Source: an uncultured Chloroflexales bacterium (GTDB taxonomy: Bacteria; Chloroflexota; Chloroflexia; Chloroflexales; Chloroflexaceae). From it: a DNA stretch of 64,000 bases. The notes below the pieces were generated by a model. That model saw only the letters and a program-made list of their open reading frames with translations, did not search any database and had not been told where the DNA came from. Every line of letters starts with the position of its first letter. The first letter of the stretch is position 1. The stretch lies in NCBI GenBank assembly GCA_937902315.1, contig CALGUG010000064.1, positions 1 through 64,000 on the forward strand. The letters run 5' to 3'. Shown in pieces: positions 26,096 to 34,750 of this stretch. The translations under genes and the position numbers were made by a program.

Positions 26096-27361
26096 TTAAT
26101 GAGATGTGCTAAGAGGCCAGGCACCAGCCGTGCCATCGCCAAGCGTCAGGCGTAGGCCGCGCGCGTTTTGCGGCACATCGAATAGAAGTGGGACACTATA
26201 GTAACCGCCGCCCACCGGCAAAGCATCTTCTAAGCTGAGGTCGCCCCGCAAACCGCGCCCATACACATTGAGGTACGAACTCGAGAGCGTAGGATCGGCA
26301 GCGTAGCGCCGCCCAGCATCGTCGATCAACACGAAGAGGTCTTTGGAAGGCTTGCGCTCTTGAGCTTCGAGGTTTGCCAAGGCAACCAGCGCCAGCACAA
26401 AGCGTCCGCGCGGCTGGCGTTCGCCGATAGCGCCATCGAGCAGCAGAAAATGATCGCTTCGGGGCAGGCTCACGCGCCAGCCATCGTATTCGAGCAGTGC
26501 GCCAGCCGACAAGATCGAGCTAGGCGTCGAATCGAGCGGTAGCAGAGTCGCACTGGCCTCGGGCGCTTGGCTCGAACTAGGCTGTTGGCTTGGGTTGCCA
26601 AGCACCGGCTCGCGGGTAACAATCAGCACAGGCACGGTCGGGCTAGCCAAGGCGATCTGGCCGGTCGCTTGGGTCAATAGATCGGGCGAAGGGCTTAGCG
26701 AGGGCGACTGATCGGCTGTTTGCAAAACCGAACGAAATGCGTTCGGCGTCACAACTAGCATCAGCAAGACGCATGCGATCAGCACCAAACAGAGCGCAAA
26801 CAGGGGGCCGAGCCACGACTTACGCGCCGCATGGGGCGCTTCAAACAGACGTTCAGGCTCAAGTTCAGGCGCAGGGCGATCTCGGTCGGGCAGAATGGGA
26901 GTGGCATAATCGTGAGCATCGCGATTCAGCTCGCTAGCGCGGGCGTGGCTCTCAGCCAGCTCCTCGGGCAGCACGGGGGTCGCAAAATCGCTAGCCTGAG
27001 CTGCTTCGTCTGGCTCAAGTGCTTGCCTAGGCTGACTGCTCGGGGCAGGCTCGGCTTGCTCGGGCTGAACAGCGGGCGTGCTAGCTTTTTGAGCTTCGAG
27101 GACAGCGATGCGCTGCAGGGCCGCCCGAGCCTGCTGGTTGTCTGGCTGCAAACGCAAGACCTGCTCAAGCGCATGCTTGCGCTCTTGCATATCCTCGCCC
27201 AACTCGGCTAGACCCATCCAGCCGCGCAGTTGATCGGGATAGCTGTTGGTGAGCAGGCGCAAGATGATGCGCGCTTGCTGGCGGTCGCCTTGACGAGCCG
27301 CCTGAGTGGCCGCACGCAACAGTTGCTCGGGACTAGGTTGTGAACTAGGGCCTACATGCAT
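26096..27361 (-). CDS. TPR-transmembrane protein (paralogue 1)
   Basis: A 421-residue protein with an N-terminal TPR-like helical unit (LLRAATQAARQGDRQQARII to about residue 80), a Pro/Glu/Ala-rich cytoplasmic linker, one transmembrane helix (GPLFALCLVLIACVLLMLVV, about 188-207) and a C-terminal beta-rich extracytoplasmic domain from about 280. The C-terminal domain has the paired features DLFVLIDDAGRRYAAD and DALPVGGGYYSVPLLFDVP, matching the next gene upstream, so the two are paralogues. The domain resembles DUF4352-type antigen-like folds. Function is unknown; it may couple protein interactions inside with sensing outside. Confidence 0.72.
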   Translation of the reverse strand: MHVGPSSQPSPEQLLRAATQAARQGDRQQARIILRLLTNSYPDQLRGWMGLAELGEDMQERKHALEQVLRLQPDNQQARAALQRIAVLEAQKASTPAVQPEQAEPAPSSQPRQALEPDEAAQASDFATPVLPEELAESHARASELNRDAHDYATPILPDRDRPAPELEPERLFEAPHAARKSWLGPLFALCLVLIACVLLMLVVTPNAFRSVLQTADQSPSLSPSPDLLTQATGQIALASPTVPVLIVTREPVLGNPSQQPSSSQAPEASATLLPLDSTPSSILSAGALLEYDGWRVSLPRSDHFLLLDGAIGERQPRGRFVLALVALANLEAQERKPSKDLFVLIDDAGRRYAADPTLSSSYLNVYGRGLRGDLSLEDALPVGGGYYSVPLLFDVPQNARGLRLTLGDGTAGAWPLSTSH

Positions 27362-27405
27362 ATGGCTTTATTTCAAACTATACCAAAGTGGCGCATTTGT
27401 GTTGC

Positions 27406-27722
27406 TTATACCAAATCCGGTAGATGACTTCCTTTTTGGCCTTCGGCAGAGTGGAACGTATCTCTTTTGTTATGTAACATTTCGCGCTGTCGCGCGAAAT
27501 GTCATATAACTCTTTCTCAGGCCTTTATCTGCCCACATTGAGGGAGCGCTTTAAGCCGATTCGCTCTGATACGAGATCCTCTGCTATGGTTGAGGGCGGC
27601 CTCGACACAGCTAGAAGTGCGTTCGGCGGGCCAGCCGTTGATAGCCGTAGGCGGACGCGGTCGAAGCCTGCTTGGGGCGAGAGACCTCGCCGCTAAAGCT
27701 CTGAACGTATCACGCGAATATG
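27406..27722 (-). repeat. Intergenic repeat copy R6 with variable hairpin
   Basis: Reverse orientation: end module TATACCAAATCCGG with TTTGGCCTTCGGCAGAGTGG first, then a 19-bp hairpin (27469-27487 with 27492-27510, one wobble and one mismatch, loop TGTC), a TTTAAGC module, and the core at 27642-27658 (minus). It ends about 45 bp upstream of the TPR paralogue 1 start, so that gene's promoter lies in or beside it. Confidence 0.87.
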
Positions 27723-27756
27723 CGAGATCGCCCAGCAGAACTAAGTTGTAGGGTAT

Positions 27757-27796
27757 GAAAAAGGCGTAGTGGTGCGGACACATCCACTACGCCTTT
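27757..27796 (-). terminator. Terminator of TPR paralogue 2
   Basis: AAAGGCGTAGTG (27760-27771) pairs perfectly with CACTACGCCTTT (27785-27796). On the minus strand it is followed by TTTTTCATA. This separates the two paralogous genes into different transcripts. Confidence 0.85.
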
Positions 27797-27860
27797 CTGC
27801 CATAGACCAACCATTGATGCGAGCTAATTCAAGAGCTTGGATCAGCTCGATAAACTGAAA

Positions 27861-29339
27861 CTACTGTACGCCGCCAAGGACCACCCAACCCTGCGAGGTG
27901 TTGCCGCGCGACAGGAAGGTCAGATCAGTTGCATCAGGTTGCACATCAAAGACGATCGGCACACTACGGATCAGGCCATCGGCCGGGATCGCATCTTCGT
28001 GGCTCAAGTCGGCGTTAACACCGCGAATGACATAGGCGCTCGAAGCAGCCGGAATCGCGTGGTAGACACGACCCTGAGCATCTTTGAGTACAAACAGATC
28101 AGCCGGAACCGCTTGAGGCGTGCCGGTATTGTTAGCAACAAGGACCAATACCATTACCAAGCGCCCTTGTGGCTGGATTCCAGCGAGCGACCCGAGTTGT
28201 ACAGCATAGTTCGGCTGAAGGAAGTCGTACTGCCATCCATTAGCCGAAAGCGGAGTACCCGGAGCAACAATCGCAGGTTGTGCGGCTGCAATCTCGGCAT
28301 CCTCAGCAGAAACAACCGGAGGCGGCTCAACGGGCTGGCCTTCTGCCGGAGGCTGTTCACCCTCTGCCGGTGGCTGCTCGCCTTCTGCGGGCGGCTGCTC
28401 ACCCTCGGCCGGTGGCTCTTCGCCTTCTGCAGGTGGCATTTCACCCTCTGCGGTGGGCTCTTCACCTTCACCGCCTGCGATAGGCTCTTCGCCTTCAGGG
28501 CTAGGCTGCTCGCTATCGCCACCAGCGATAATCTCCATGGTCGGTTCAACGGGAACATCTGCCACACCGCCACGGTTGTTGAACCAGTTCCAAGCCAACC
28601 AACAGACTAAGAGCAGCGCAAGCAGGCCTACAACGGCAAGTAAGATCGGCGAGATACCTCGGCGAGCTGGAACCGTTGCAGCCTCGTCGTCAGCATAGCG
28701 GTTGCGTCGGCTACTTGAACTAGTTCTACTACTACTGCTTGTTGTGTAGGAGCTTGTATCGCTACTGGAAGCATTTGAGCGGCGAGAGCTACTCGATGCA
28801 CGTCGTGTCGAACCGGAAGAGTCGTTGTTCAGTTCATCAGAAAGGTCATTAAACTGATCGACCTCGTCTGATATAGGTTCAGTACGTCGCACGGCTGTCG
28901 GCGCTTCGGCCATAGCCTCAGAGAGCGTGTCGAACTGAGCATACGGATCGTCGTCGTCGATATCGTAGCGCGAGCGATCGGGCTCTGAAGCAGCGGGTTT
29001 AGAGTCTAGGTCGAGTGATGGGCTAAAATCATCATCGGGCACGTCAGAAGGCACAACGGAAGGATTTGGCGACTCTTGCCGCGAACGCGCATTAGAACGC
29101 ACGCCTAGCGCCTGCAATCCTTTTATCGCCATCTCGTTATCCGGATCCAACTCAACTACTCGCTCTAGCGCTGCCTGACGCTCGTCGCGGTTTTCCGCTA
29201 CGCCTGCAAGCCAAAGCCAAGCCTGTGCATTCGATGGATCCTGGCGCGTTAGTAATCGAAAGAGGTTACGTGCCTCTTCCCTATTGCCATCCCGCGCGGC
29301 CTCGATGCCCAATTGCAAGATGCTATCGGAGTCCGCCAT
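27861..29339 (-). CDS. TPR-transmembrane protein with PPAEGEQ repeats (paralogue 2)
   Basis: Start ATG at 29339 (MADSDSILQLGIEAARDG) is preferred over one 75 bp upstream because GAGGAAGGG precedes it. The 492-residue product has a TPR unit (about 1-75), a long Ser/Asp-rich linker with polyserine, a transmembrane helix (ISPILLAVVGLLALLLVCWL, about 230-250), a Pro/Glu-rich extracytoplasmic linker of about 7-residue units (PPAEGEQ, nt period 21) and a C-terminal domain homologous to the neighbouring paralogue, with DLFVLKDAQGRVYHAIPA and DAIPADGLIRSVPIVFDVQ. Unknown function. Confidence 0.75.
   Translation of the reverse strand: MADSDSILQLGIEAARDGNREEARNLFRLLTRQDPSNAQAWLWLAGVAENRDERQAALERVVELDPDNEMAIKGLQALGVRSNARSRQESPNPSVVPSDVPDDDFSPSLDLDSKPAASEPDRSRYDIDDDDPYAQFDTLSEAMAEAPTAVRRTEPISDEVDQFNDLSDELNNDSSGSTRRASSSSRRSNASSSDTSSYTTSSSSRTSSSSRRNRYADDEAATVPARRGISPILLAVVGLLALLLVCWLAWNWFNNRGGVADVPVEPTMEIIAGGDSEQPSPEGEEPIAGGEGEEPTAEGEMPPAEGEEPPAEGEQPPAEGEQPPAEGEQPPAEGQPVEPPPVVSAEDAEIAAAQPAIVAPGTPLSANGWQYDFLQPNYAVQLGSLAGIQPQGRLVMVLVLVANNTGTPQAVPADLFVLKDAQGRVYHAIPAASSAYVIRGVNADLSHEDAIPADGLIRSVPIVFDVQPDATDLTFLSRGNTSQGWVVLGGVQ
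28330..28495 (-). repeat. 21-bp tandem repeat coding PPAEGEQ-type units
   Basis: About seven degenerate copies encode PPAEGEE/PPAEGEQ and EEPTAEGEM units. Third codon positions differ between copies, so selection on the peptide is more likely than a recent slippage array. The repeat is a flexible extracytoplasmic spacer between the membrane helix and the C-terminal domain. Confidence 0.75.
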
Positions 29340-29570
29340 GTGTGCATCCCTTCCTCTCTTTGTACCTACAACGGGCTGGGCCAAAACGTGTATCACCCTG
29401 CGATATTCTATCATACGGCTATACGCAGGTCAACACCTTACACACTATTTTACGCGCTATAAAAGGAAAGAGCAATAATCAAGTTGATGAAAGTGCAAAG
29501 AATTTCCGACAAAAAACGCTCTTTTTCAGCGAAAAAGTACTAAAGTCCTAGCCGTGTTCAGCCGCTTTTC

Positions 29571-30935
29571 CTACCAAGCAAATAGGCAGATCAGATCATT
29601 CACGTTGGTTTCTGTCGGTCCTGGAAGAAGCAAATCTTCGAGCTTGGCAAAGAAGTTATAGGCATCATTATTGGCCAAGAAGGCAAATGGGTCGAGTCCC
29701 AAAGCGCGAGCGCGCTGCAAGGTTTGGCCGGTTACCACCGCACCAGCCGCATCGGTCGGGCCATCGCCGCCATCGGTCGCCAAACTGACCAAGAGCACTC
29801 GCTCAAGCCCTGCCATGTCGGCCACAGCGCCCAAAGCCAGCTCTTGATTACGCCCACCCTTGCCATTGCCGCGCAAGGTTACCGTGCTTTCGCCACCCAG
29901 CACAATACAGGCGGGCTTGGGAATGGGCAGATCACTGAGTGCCAACTGACGCGCGATCGCAGCGGCCACACGCCCCAGCTCGCGCGCCTCGCCTTGCAGA
30001 TAGGTCGAAAGCAGCAAGGTCTGCATACCGGCTTGCTGAGCGACTGCACAGATAGCGCGGGCAGCTTGCTCATTGCTACCAACAATCAGATTTTGCACCG
30101 ATTCGAAGAGTGGATCGCCCGCCTTGGGGGTATCGGGGATCTCGCCGCGCAGCCCAGCCTGCAAATGGGCCACGATCGAAGCGGGCGCCTCGTTCAGCAG
30201 ATCGTAACGCTCAAGCACGCCATAGGCTGTGGCAAAACTCGAGCTATCGGGAACAGTCGGGCCAGAGGCGATTACATCCAGCGGGCTGCCGACCACATCG
30301 CTCAAAATCAGGGTCACAAGCCGAGCGGGAGCTGCTCGACGCGCTAGACCGCCGCCCTTCAGTTGTTCGAGGTGTTTGCGCAGCGCGTTGATCTCGTCGA
30401 TCGAAGCGCCGCAACGCAGCAAGAGCGAAGTGAGCGCTTGGATCTCGTCGAGGCTGATGCCTTCGACCGGAAGCGGCAATAGAGCCGAGCCTCCGCCCGA
30501 GATCAAAACCACAACCAGATCGTCTGCTTGGGCGCGATCGAGCAGCTGGGCCAGTTCTTGGGCGGCCTGCACGCCGCGTTGATCGGGGACAGGGTGCCCT
30601 GCAAGGAAGAGCTTTATAGCGGAGGGGAGAGGCTTGGTTGGTCTATCTTTGACGACCGCGATACCGGCGCTCAAGCGCTCGCCGAGCAGCTCGGCCGCTG
30701 CGCGCGCCATAGGGGCGCCCGCTTTGCCGATCGCAGCCAGATAGACCTGTTGGTAATCGCTCAGATCGTAACAACGATCGGCCACAAACAAGCTGTCGCC
30801 TTCGCGTCGCAGATAGCGCCGCACCGCTTCGGCTGGTTCGACCGCCGCTAAACCAGCCGCCAAAATCGCACTAAAGCGCTCGGCTTGAGCTTCGGCGGCA
30901 AGACTTTTGGTCAATAAGCGTTTGGGATCCATCAA
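29571..30935 (-). CDS. Glycerate 2-kinase (DUF4147/MOFRL type)
   Basis: ATP-dependent kinase giving 2-phosphoglycerate from D-glycerate, of the GckA/TtuD class (COG2379). The 454-residue protein has the N-terminal DUF4147 domain with VYLAAIGKAGAPMARAA and LVVVLISGGGSALLPLP (about 155-171), and a C-terminal MOFRL domain with VLGGESTVTLRGNGKGGRNQELAL (about 356-379) and ATDGGDGPTDAAGAVV. It is a single gene on the minus strand, convergent with nothing nearby. The surroundings (paralogous TPR proteins and ychF) give no metabolic context; a role in serine-cycle or photorespiration-like glycerate recycling is inference. Confidence 0.9.
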   Translation of the reverse strand: MMDPKRLLTKSLAAEAQAERFSAILAAGLAAVEPAEAVRRYLRREGDSLFVADRCYDLSDYQQVYLAAIGKAGAPMARAAAELLGERLSAGIAVVKDRPTKPLPSAIKLFLAGHPVPDQRGVQAAQELAQLLDRAQADDLVVVLISGGGSALLPLPVEGISLDEIQALTSLLLRCGASIDEINALRKHLEQLKGGGLARRAAPARLVTLILSDVVGSPLDVIASGPTVPDSSSFATAYGVLERYDLLNEAPASIVAHLQAGLRGEIPDTPKAGDPLFESVQNLIVGSNEQAARAICAVAQQAGMQTLLLSTYLQGEARELGRVAAAIARQLALSDLPIPKPACIVLGGESTVTLRGNGKGGRNQELALGAVADMAGLERVLLVSLATDGGDGPTDAAGAVVTGQTLQRARALGLDPFAFLANNDAYNFFAKLEDLLLPGPTETNVNDLICLFAW

Positions 30936-31012
30936 CTACCTCCCAGACAACTCTTCAGTGCAGCGCCAATCGCAACAATGCGCAATCGATTTGCAAGCTC
31001 GCCTGTGCCTAG

Positions 31013-31043
31013 GAGCCTCAGGTCGCACTAGAAACTGAGGCTC
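31013..31043 (-). terminator. Hairpin after ychF
   Basis: GAGCCTCAG (31013-31021) pairs with CTGAGGCTC (31035-31043). It lies 15 bp past the ychF stop, but has no U-tract on the minus strand. Confidence 0.45.
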
Positions 31044-31058
31044 TTTGCCACAAACAGC

Positions 31059-32141
31059 CTAGACGTTAAACAGGAAGTGGCAAATATCGCCATCTTGAAC
31101 GATGTACTGTTTGCCTTCCAAGCGAAGTGTGCCCGCTTTTTTAGCCTCGGTCAGGCTGCCAGCTGCGATCAAGTCTTTAAAGGCTACCACTTCGGCTCGA
31201 ATAAAACCGCGCTGAATATCGGAGTGAATAGCACCAGCCGCTTCCACAGCTGGCAGATCGCGACGTATCGTCCAAGCGCGCACTTCATCGGCACCGGCCG
31301 TTAAGAAACTGATCAAGCCCAACAACTCATAAGACTTCTTGATCACCAAGTCGCGCGCTGGTTCGGTAATACCCAGATCTTCCATAAAGGCAGCCGCATC
31401 GGCATCGTCGAGCTGAGCCAATTCGGCCTCTACCTTGGCCGAAAGTGGCAAAATAGCGCTCTTGCTGTGGGTATAGCTCAACTGAGGCGGGTTGGCGATC
31501 TGGTCTTCGCCGATATTCACCACCACCAACATCGGCTTCGCCGAGAGAAACTGATAGCCACGGATCAAGCGCCATTCCTCATCGCTGATCTCGAGGTTGC
31601 GAATCGGAATATCCTGCTCCAAGGCGCTCTGAAGCCGTTCCAGCAAGTCGTGTTCTTGCATGCGAATCTCGCGCTCTTTGGCAGGCAGCTTTCCGATCTC
31701 GCCCTTCAAACGGGTCAAGCGACGCTCGATAATGCCCAGGTCCGAGAAGATCAACTCCAAGTCAAACGCCTCGATATCACGGGCCGGATCAACCGTCTCA
31801 TCGGGGTGAGGAACCCCATCGTCTTCAAAGGCGCGCACCACGTGCAACAGCGCATCTGCGCTACTGACGTAATTCAAAAGCGCCGGCGGCAAACCAGCCT
31901 TCTGGGTTTCGCCCTTCGTAATACCCGCCACATCGACATACTGCACATCAGCCGGAGTAACCTTCTTCGGCTTAAAAATCGCAGCCAGCTGATCGAGTCG
32001 CTGATCAGGCACCTTCACAGTCGCCAAGTTTGGTTCGAGCTGCCCAGATGAAAAGGCCGTTGTCTCAATATTACCGCGTGTTAACGCATTAAATACGGTT
32101 GTCTTTCCACTATTAGGCAGACCGACAATAGCAATACGCAT
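31059..32141 (-). CDS. ychF: Ribosome-binding ATPase YchF (OLA1 family)
   Basis: An Obg-family NTPase that prefers ATP and associates with ribosomes and proteasomes. The 360-residue enzyme shows G1 GLPNSGKTTVFNALT at 7-21, G3-like YVDVAGITKG, and the altered G4 NIGE (instead of NKxD) that gives ATP preference. A helical coiled-coil domain fills about 125-205, and the C-terminal TGS-like domain follows GLISFLTAG and ends with the standard IVQDGDICHFLFNV. The promoter upstream is near consensus. It is a monocistronic gene. Confidence 0.96.
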   Translation of the reverse strand: MRIAIVGLPNSGKTTVFNALTRGNIETTAFSSGQLEPNLATVKVPDQRLDQLAAIFKPKKVTPADVQYVDVAGITKGETQKAGLPPALLNYVSSADALLHVVRAFEDDGVPHPDETVDPARDIEAFDLELIFSDLGIIERRLTRLKGEIGKLPAKEREIRMQEHDLLERLQSALEQDIPIRNLEISDEEWRLIRGYQFLSAKPMLVVVNIGEDQIANPPQLSYTHSKSAILPLSAKVEAELAQLDDADAAAFMEDLGITEPARDLVIKKSYELLGLISFLTAGADEVRAWTIRRDLPAVEAAGAIHSDIQRGFIRAEVVAFKDLIAAGSLTEAKKAGTLRLEGKQYIVQDGDICHFLFNV

Positions 32142-32191
32142 AGCTCTTCTCCTCGGTCATTCGCAAATAACGCATCTCAATGCAAAACGAA

Positions 32192-32220
32192 AGTATACCC
32201 TGACAATCAGGACTTGGCAA
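32192..32220 (-). promoter_or_regulatory. ychF promoter
   Basis: Minus-strand TTGCCA (32215-32220) and TATACT (32192-32197) with a 17-bp spacer, about 45 nt before the ychF ATG. The rest of the divergent gap, 32221-32361, is AT-rich and otherwise unremarkable. Confidence 0.75.
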
Positions 32221-32338
32221 CAAGTTGGGCTCACTTAACAAACTAAAGAAAATTCATAAAACCCACTCTGAGAACAGCATTATTTCACTTTTAATAAATT
32301 CTTATTGCAAATATCAATAAATTTAACTATTTTTTCCC

Positions 32339-32367
32339 TTACGGATTTGAAAACGTTGGGCTATAAT
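32339..32367 (+). promoter_or_regulatory. Possible promoter of the ECF sigma gene
   Basis: TATAAT (32362-32367) with a weak -35 TTACGG (32339-32344) at 17 bp, about 155 nt before the chosen start. A self-recognised ECF promoter (for example an AAC-type -35 such as GGAAC or AAAACG) is not obvious, so it may be transcribed by the housekeeping sigma factor. Confidence 0.4.
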
Positions 32368-32528
32368 AGAAAACAACATTCCACCAATGAACTCAACAAC
32401 AATGCGGGTAATTCTCTAGCATTATTCGAGAGGTGGCCCCATTTCTGTGCATTTACCGCGCTTCTCTCTCTCACAACCTAATAATCATTACATTCACAGA
32501 ACCACCTATCGATCTAAGGCCGCACACT

Positions 32529-33200
32529 ATGTCCGCTGAAACTACTCTCCCACAAATCGTCAGGAGAGCAAAATCAGGTGACTCAGGAGCGATCAGCGAA
32601 ATTTACGATCTCTATGCAGTCCATATCCTCCGATTCTTATATGTACGGCTTAATGAACAAGAGACAGCCAAAGACCTCACTCAAGAGGTCTTTATTCGGG
32701 TAATTAAGGGCATACGAGGATTAGACTACACCGGAGAACAGCCCTTTCGCGGGTGGCTTTACACGATCGCACAAAATGTTCTACTCGCCCACCTTCGGCG
32801 TACCCAAGTTTTATCGGTTCCCTTCGATAGCACTGGAGAAATCGTCGATCCCCACGCCCAAGATGGCGTATTCGCCATTTTCGATCGGGTCGCACTTGCC
32901 CAAGCGATCCGCACCCTTACAGTAGACCAACAACAGGTCTTGACCATGCGTTTCTTTGCCGATATGACCAATGCCGAGATAGCGAAACAGACCCATCGAA
33001 GCGAGGGGGCCGTTAAAGCCTTGCAATACCGCGCCCTACAACAGTTACAACAAGTTATGTCACGCGATGGAGAGGATCCTCTTATGGAAGCAGTTTCCAA
33101 AGACTCTCGGGCCAAAGCAGTACGAACAAAAACAGCACGCTCGAAACACGAGCTTCCGCCGGTAGAACAGATAGCACATGGCGGCTTATCACTCACCTGA
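32529..33200 (+). CDS. ECF-type sigma factor
   Basis: A 223-residue sigma70-family factor of the extracytoplasmic-function type, with sigma2 and sigma4 only. Sigma2: ISEIYDLYAVHILRFLYVRL and the -10-binding DLTQEVFIRVIKGIRGLDYT (about 20-75), then GWLYTIAQNVLLAHLRR. Sigma4: ALAQAIRTLTVDQQQVLTMRF and AEIAKQTHRSEGAVKALQYRAL helix-turn-helix (about 128-178). A basic tail of 40 residues follows. ATG at 32529 is preferred over an upstream frame extension lacking an RBS. Its last 23 bases overlap the next gene, a frequent arrangement for sigma-anti-sigma pairs. Confidence 0.88.
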   Translation: MSAETTLPQIVRRAKSGDSGAISEIYDLYAVHILRFLYVRLNEQETAKDLTQEVFIRVIKGIRGLDYTGEQPFRGWLYTIAQNVLLAHLRRTQVLSVPFDSTGEIVDPHAQDGVFAIFDRVALAQAIRTLTVDQQQVLTMRFFADMTNAEIAKQTHRSEGAVKALQYRALQQLQQVMSRDGEDPLMEAVSKDSRAKAVRTKTARSKHELPPVEQIAHGGLSLT

Positions 33201-33558
33201 AGAAGCCCAAGCAGGACACAATTTTGAATCGGACGAACTTGCACAGATCCTTGATGAAACGATCAAGCTGTTGCAAGCTGGTCATTCGCTCGAAGACTGT
33301 CAATATCGTTTTTCCCAGCAAACCAATCAGATCGGTCCAATGCTCGAGATCGCCGAGCAACTCCATCAAGCATCGTTGCAAAAGCTTCCACCCGAATGCG
33401 AGAAATTCCTGGCAGAAGGTCGATCTGAAATCGTCTTGATCGCACAAGAGCTACAACATAATTCAGGCGCTCGACCCTTCTTGCTGCACGCTATCCGGCG
33501 CTTCATTCACAACTGGTTACTGATCGTCCGGGTTCTGCTTGCACCCTTACTCCCCTAG
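33178..33558 (+). CDS. Small putative anti-sigma factor, membrane-anchored
   Basis: A 126-residue protein overlapping the sigma gene by 23 bp. Its N-terminal part has the pattern DELAQILDETIKLLQAGHSLEDC and ISQQ-type continuation to LEIAEQL, which resembles the first segment of proteins encoded beside Chloroflexota ECF sigma factors (a leucine-rich unit with a conserved ...SLEDCLARYP... feature). The C-terminal 20 residues (FIHNWLLIVRVLLAPLLP) form a possible membrane helix. No CHCC zinc motif is present. Anti-sigma function is an inference from overlap, family resemblance and membrane helix; it is short for that class. Confidence 0.6.
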   Translation: MAAYHSPEEAQAGHNFESDELAQILDETIKLLQAGHSLEDCQYRFSQQTNQIGPMLEIAEQLHQASLQKLPPECEKFLAEGRSEIVLIAQELQHNSGARPFLLHAIRRFIHNWLLIVRVLLAPLLP

Positions 33559-33662
33559 CTCAGCTAGCGACAGATCCCATCAATAGCACGTTCTTTCACA
33601 GCAGGCCTGCCTCTTATTCGAGGCAAACTATCTCAAAAGAGTTCATTATGGCTAATCAAAAC

Positions 33663-33709
33663 AAAAGAGAGGGATGTGATGCTTGCAAGTCACATCTCTC
33701 TCTTTTTTT
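33663..33709 (+). terminator. Terminator after the sigma/anti-sigma pair
   Basis: A 17-bp stem (AAAAGAGAGGGATGTGA, 33663-33679, with 33690-33706; one mismatch) followed by seven T. It lies 105 bp after the stop of the small gene and is one of the clearest terminators in the window. Confidence 0.88.
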
Positions 33710-33711
33710 GC

Positions 33712-34171
33712 CCTTTCAAGCTGCTCTAAAGGCGGCTAAGGCTCTAGCCCCATTCGAGCACAACCGCGTCCGCCTACGGCTACCAACATCCCGCCCGCAA
33801 CAAGAAGGCTGTAGCAATCTGTTCCCAAAAACCGTCTGCAAAGCCAACATGCTAGCGATCTCGCATCTTCTACAAGAAGCGATCGAGCATCATAGCCAAT
33901 TCGCCTAAAGGGCTGCAGGCTCGCAAGGCAGGAAACCTCACACCGGCAAACATAGTCAAATTCCGCTCTGCCGAAGGCCAAAACGAAATCCAGTAATCAG
34001 CTTTGAGAGCGTATCCTTTTGTGTCATGGGGGGCGGTTTCGGCGCACAGAGACCACCTCGGGGTGGCGGACAGAGCGCTGATAGCCGTAGGCGGACGCGG
34101 TTAGAGCCTTGTTTGGGGTAAAGAAGCTCTCCGCCAGAATGCTGAAGTATGCAAGCGGATTTGGTTTGATA
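33712..34171. repeat. Intergenic repeat copy R7, two inverted cores, 460 bp
   Basis: Cores at 33766-33782 (plus) and 34082-34098 (minus). The middle contains the end module TTCCGCTCTGCCGAAGGCC (33960-33978), and the right half closes with GCAAGCGGATTTGG. Direct inspection shows no perfect hairpin like those of R2, R3, R6, R13 and R14. It separates convergent units. Confidence 0.83.
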
Positions 34172-34204
34172 TAAAAAAGGGTCTGGAGCGTTGCGCTCCA
34201 GACC
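34172..34204 (-). terminator. ndk terminator
   Basis: GGTCTGGAGCG (34180-34190) and CGCTCCAGACC (34194-34204), loop TTG, perfect 11-bp stem. On the minus strand it is followed by TTTTTTAT. It is placed between ndk and repeat R7. Confidence 0.88.
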
Positions 34205-34228
34205 AACCAACGAGAGCAGAAACAAAAA

Positions 34229-34678
34229 CTACTCGTAGATCCAGCTATCGACGCTACGATTGTAGGTCAACAGCTCGTTTTCGCTAAAGAAGTTAGCAAC
34301 CTCAGCTGCGCCGTTTTCGGGCGAATCGGATGCATGGATCAGGTTGCGTCCGATCTCAACAGCGAAATCGCCACGGATTGTGCCAGGAGCAGCAGCCACC
34401 GGATTGGTAGCGCCCACCATTGTGCGCACAATCTGGATCACGTTCTGACCAGAAACAGCGATCACCACCACTGGGCCAGAAATGATATATTCAACCAAGC
34501 CTTTGAAGAAGGGCTTGGACTCGTGAACGGCATAGTGGCGTCGAGCAAGAGCCTCATCCATCTGAATCAGCTTCATGCCGATGAAGCGCAGACCACGCTG
34601 TTCCAAACGAGTAATAATAGGACCGATCAAGCCACGCTGAACAGCATCGGGCTTGAGAATAATCAAAGACTGCTCCAA
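34229..34678 (-). CDS. ndk: Nucleoside diphosphate kinase
   Basis: Transfers the gamma phosphate of ATP to NDPs and dNDPs. The 149-residue enzyme shows SLIILKPDAVQRGLIG at the start, and the catalytic His in NLIHASDSPENGAAEV (about residue 118). The start is TTG at 34678, 6 nt after AAGGAG; the GTG just before (34681) is only 3 nt away from it, and there is no ATG nearby. It is the last gene of a minus-strand row behind the roadblock gene (72 bp gap), a context that might link NTP supply to the roadblock partner; that is speculation. Confidence 0.95.
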   Translation of the reverse strand: MEQSLIILKPDAVQRGLIGPIITRLEQRGLRFIGMKLIQMDEALARRHYAVHESKPFFKGLVEYIISGPVVVIAVSGQNVIQIVRTMVGATNPVAAAPGTIRGDFAVEIGRNLIHASDSPENGAAEVANFFSENELLTYNRSVDSWIYE

Positions 34679-34750
34679 CACCGTCTCCTTCGTATATGTA
34701 TTTAGAGGATCCGATCTATGATACCACACGATCGGACCCGTGTTTACACC

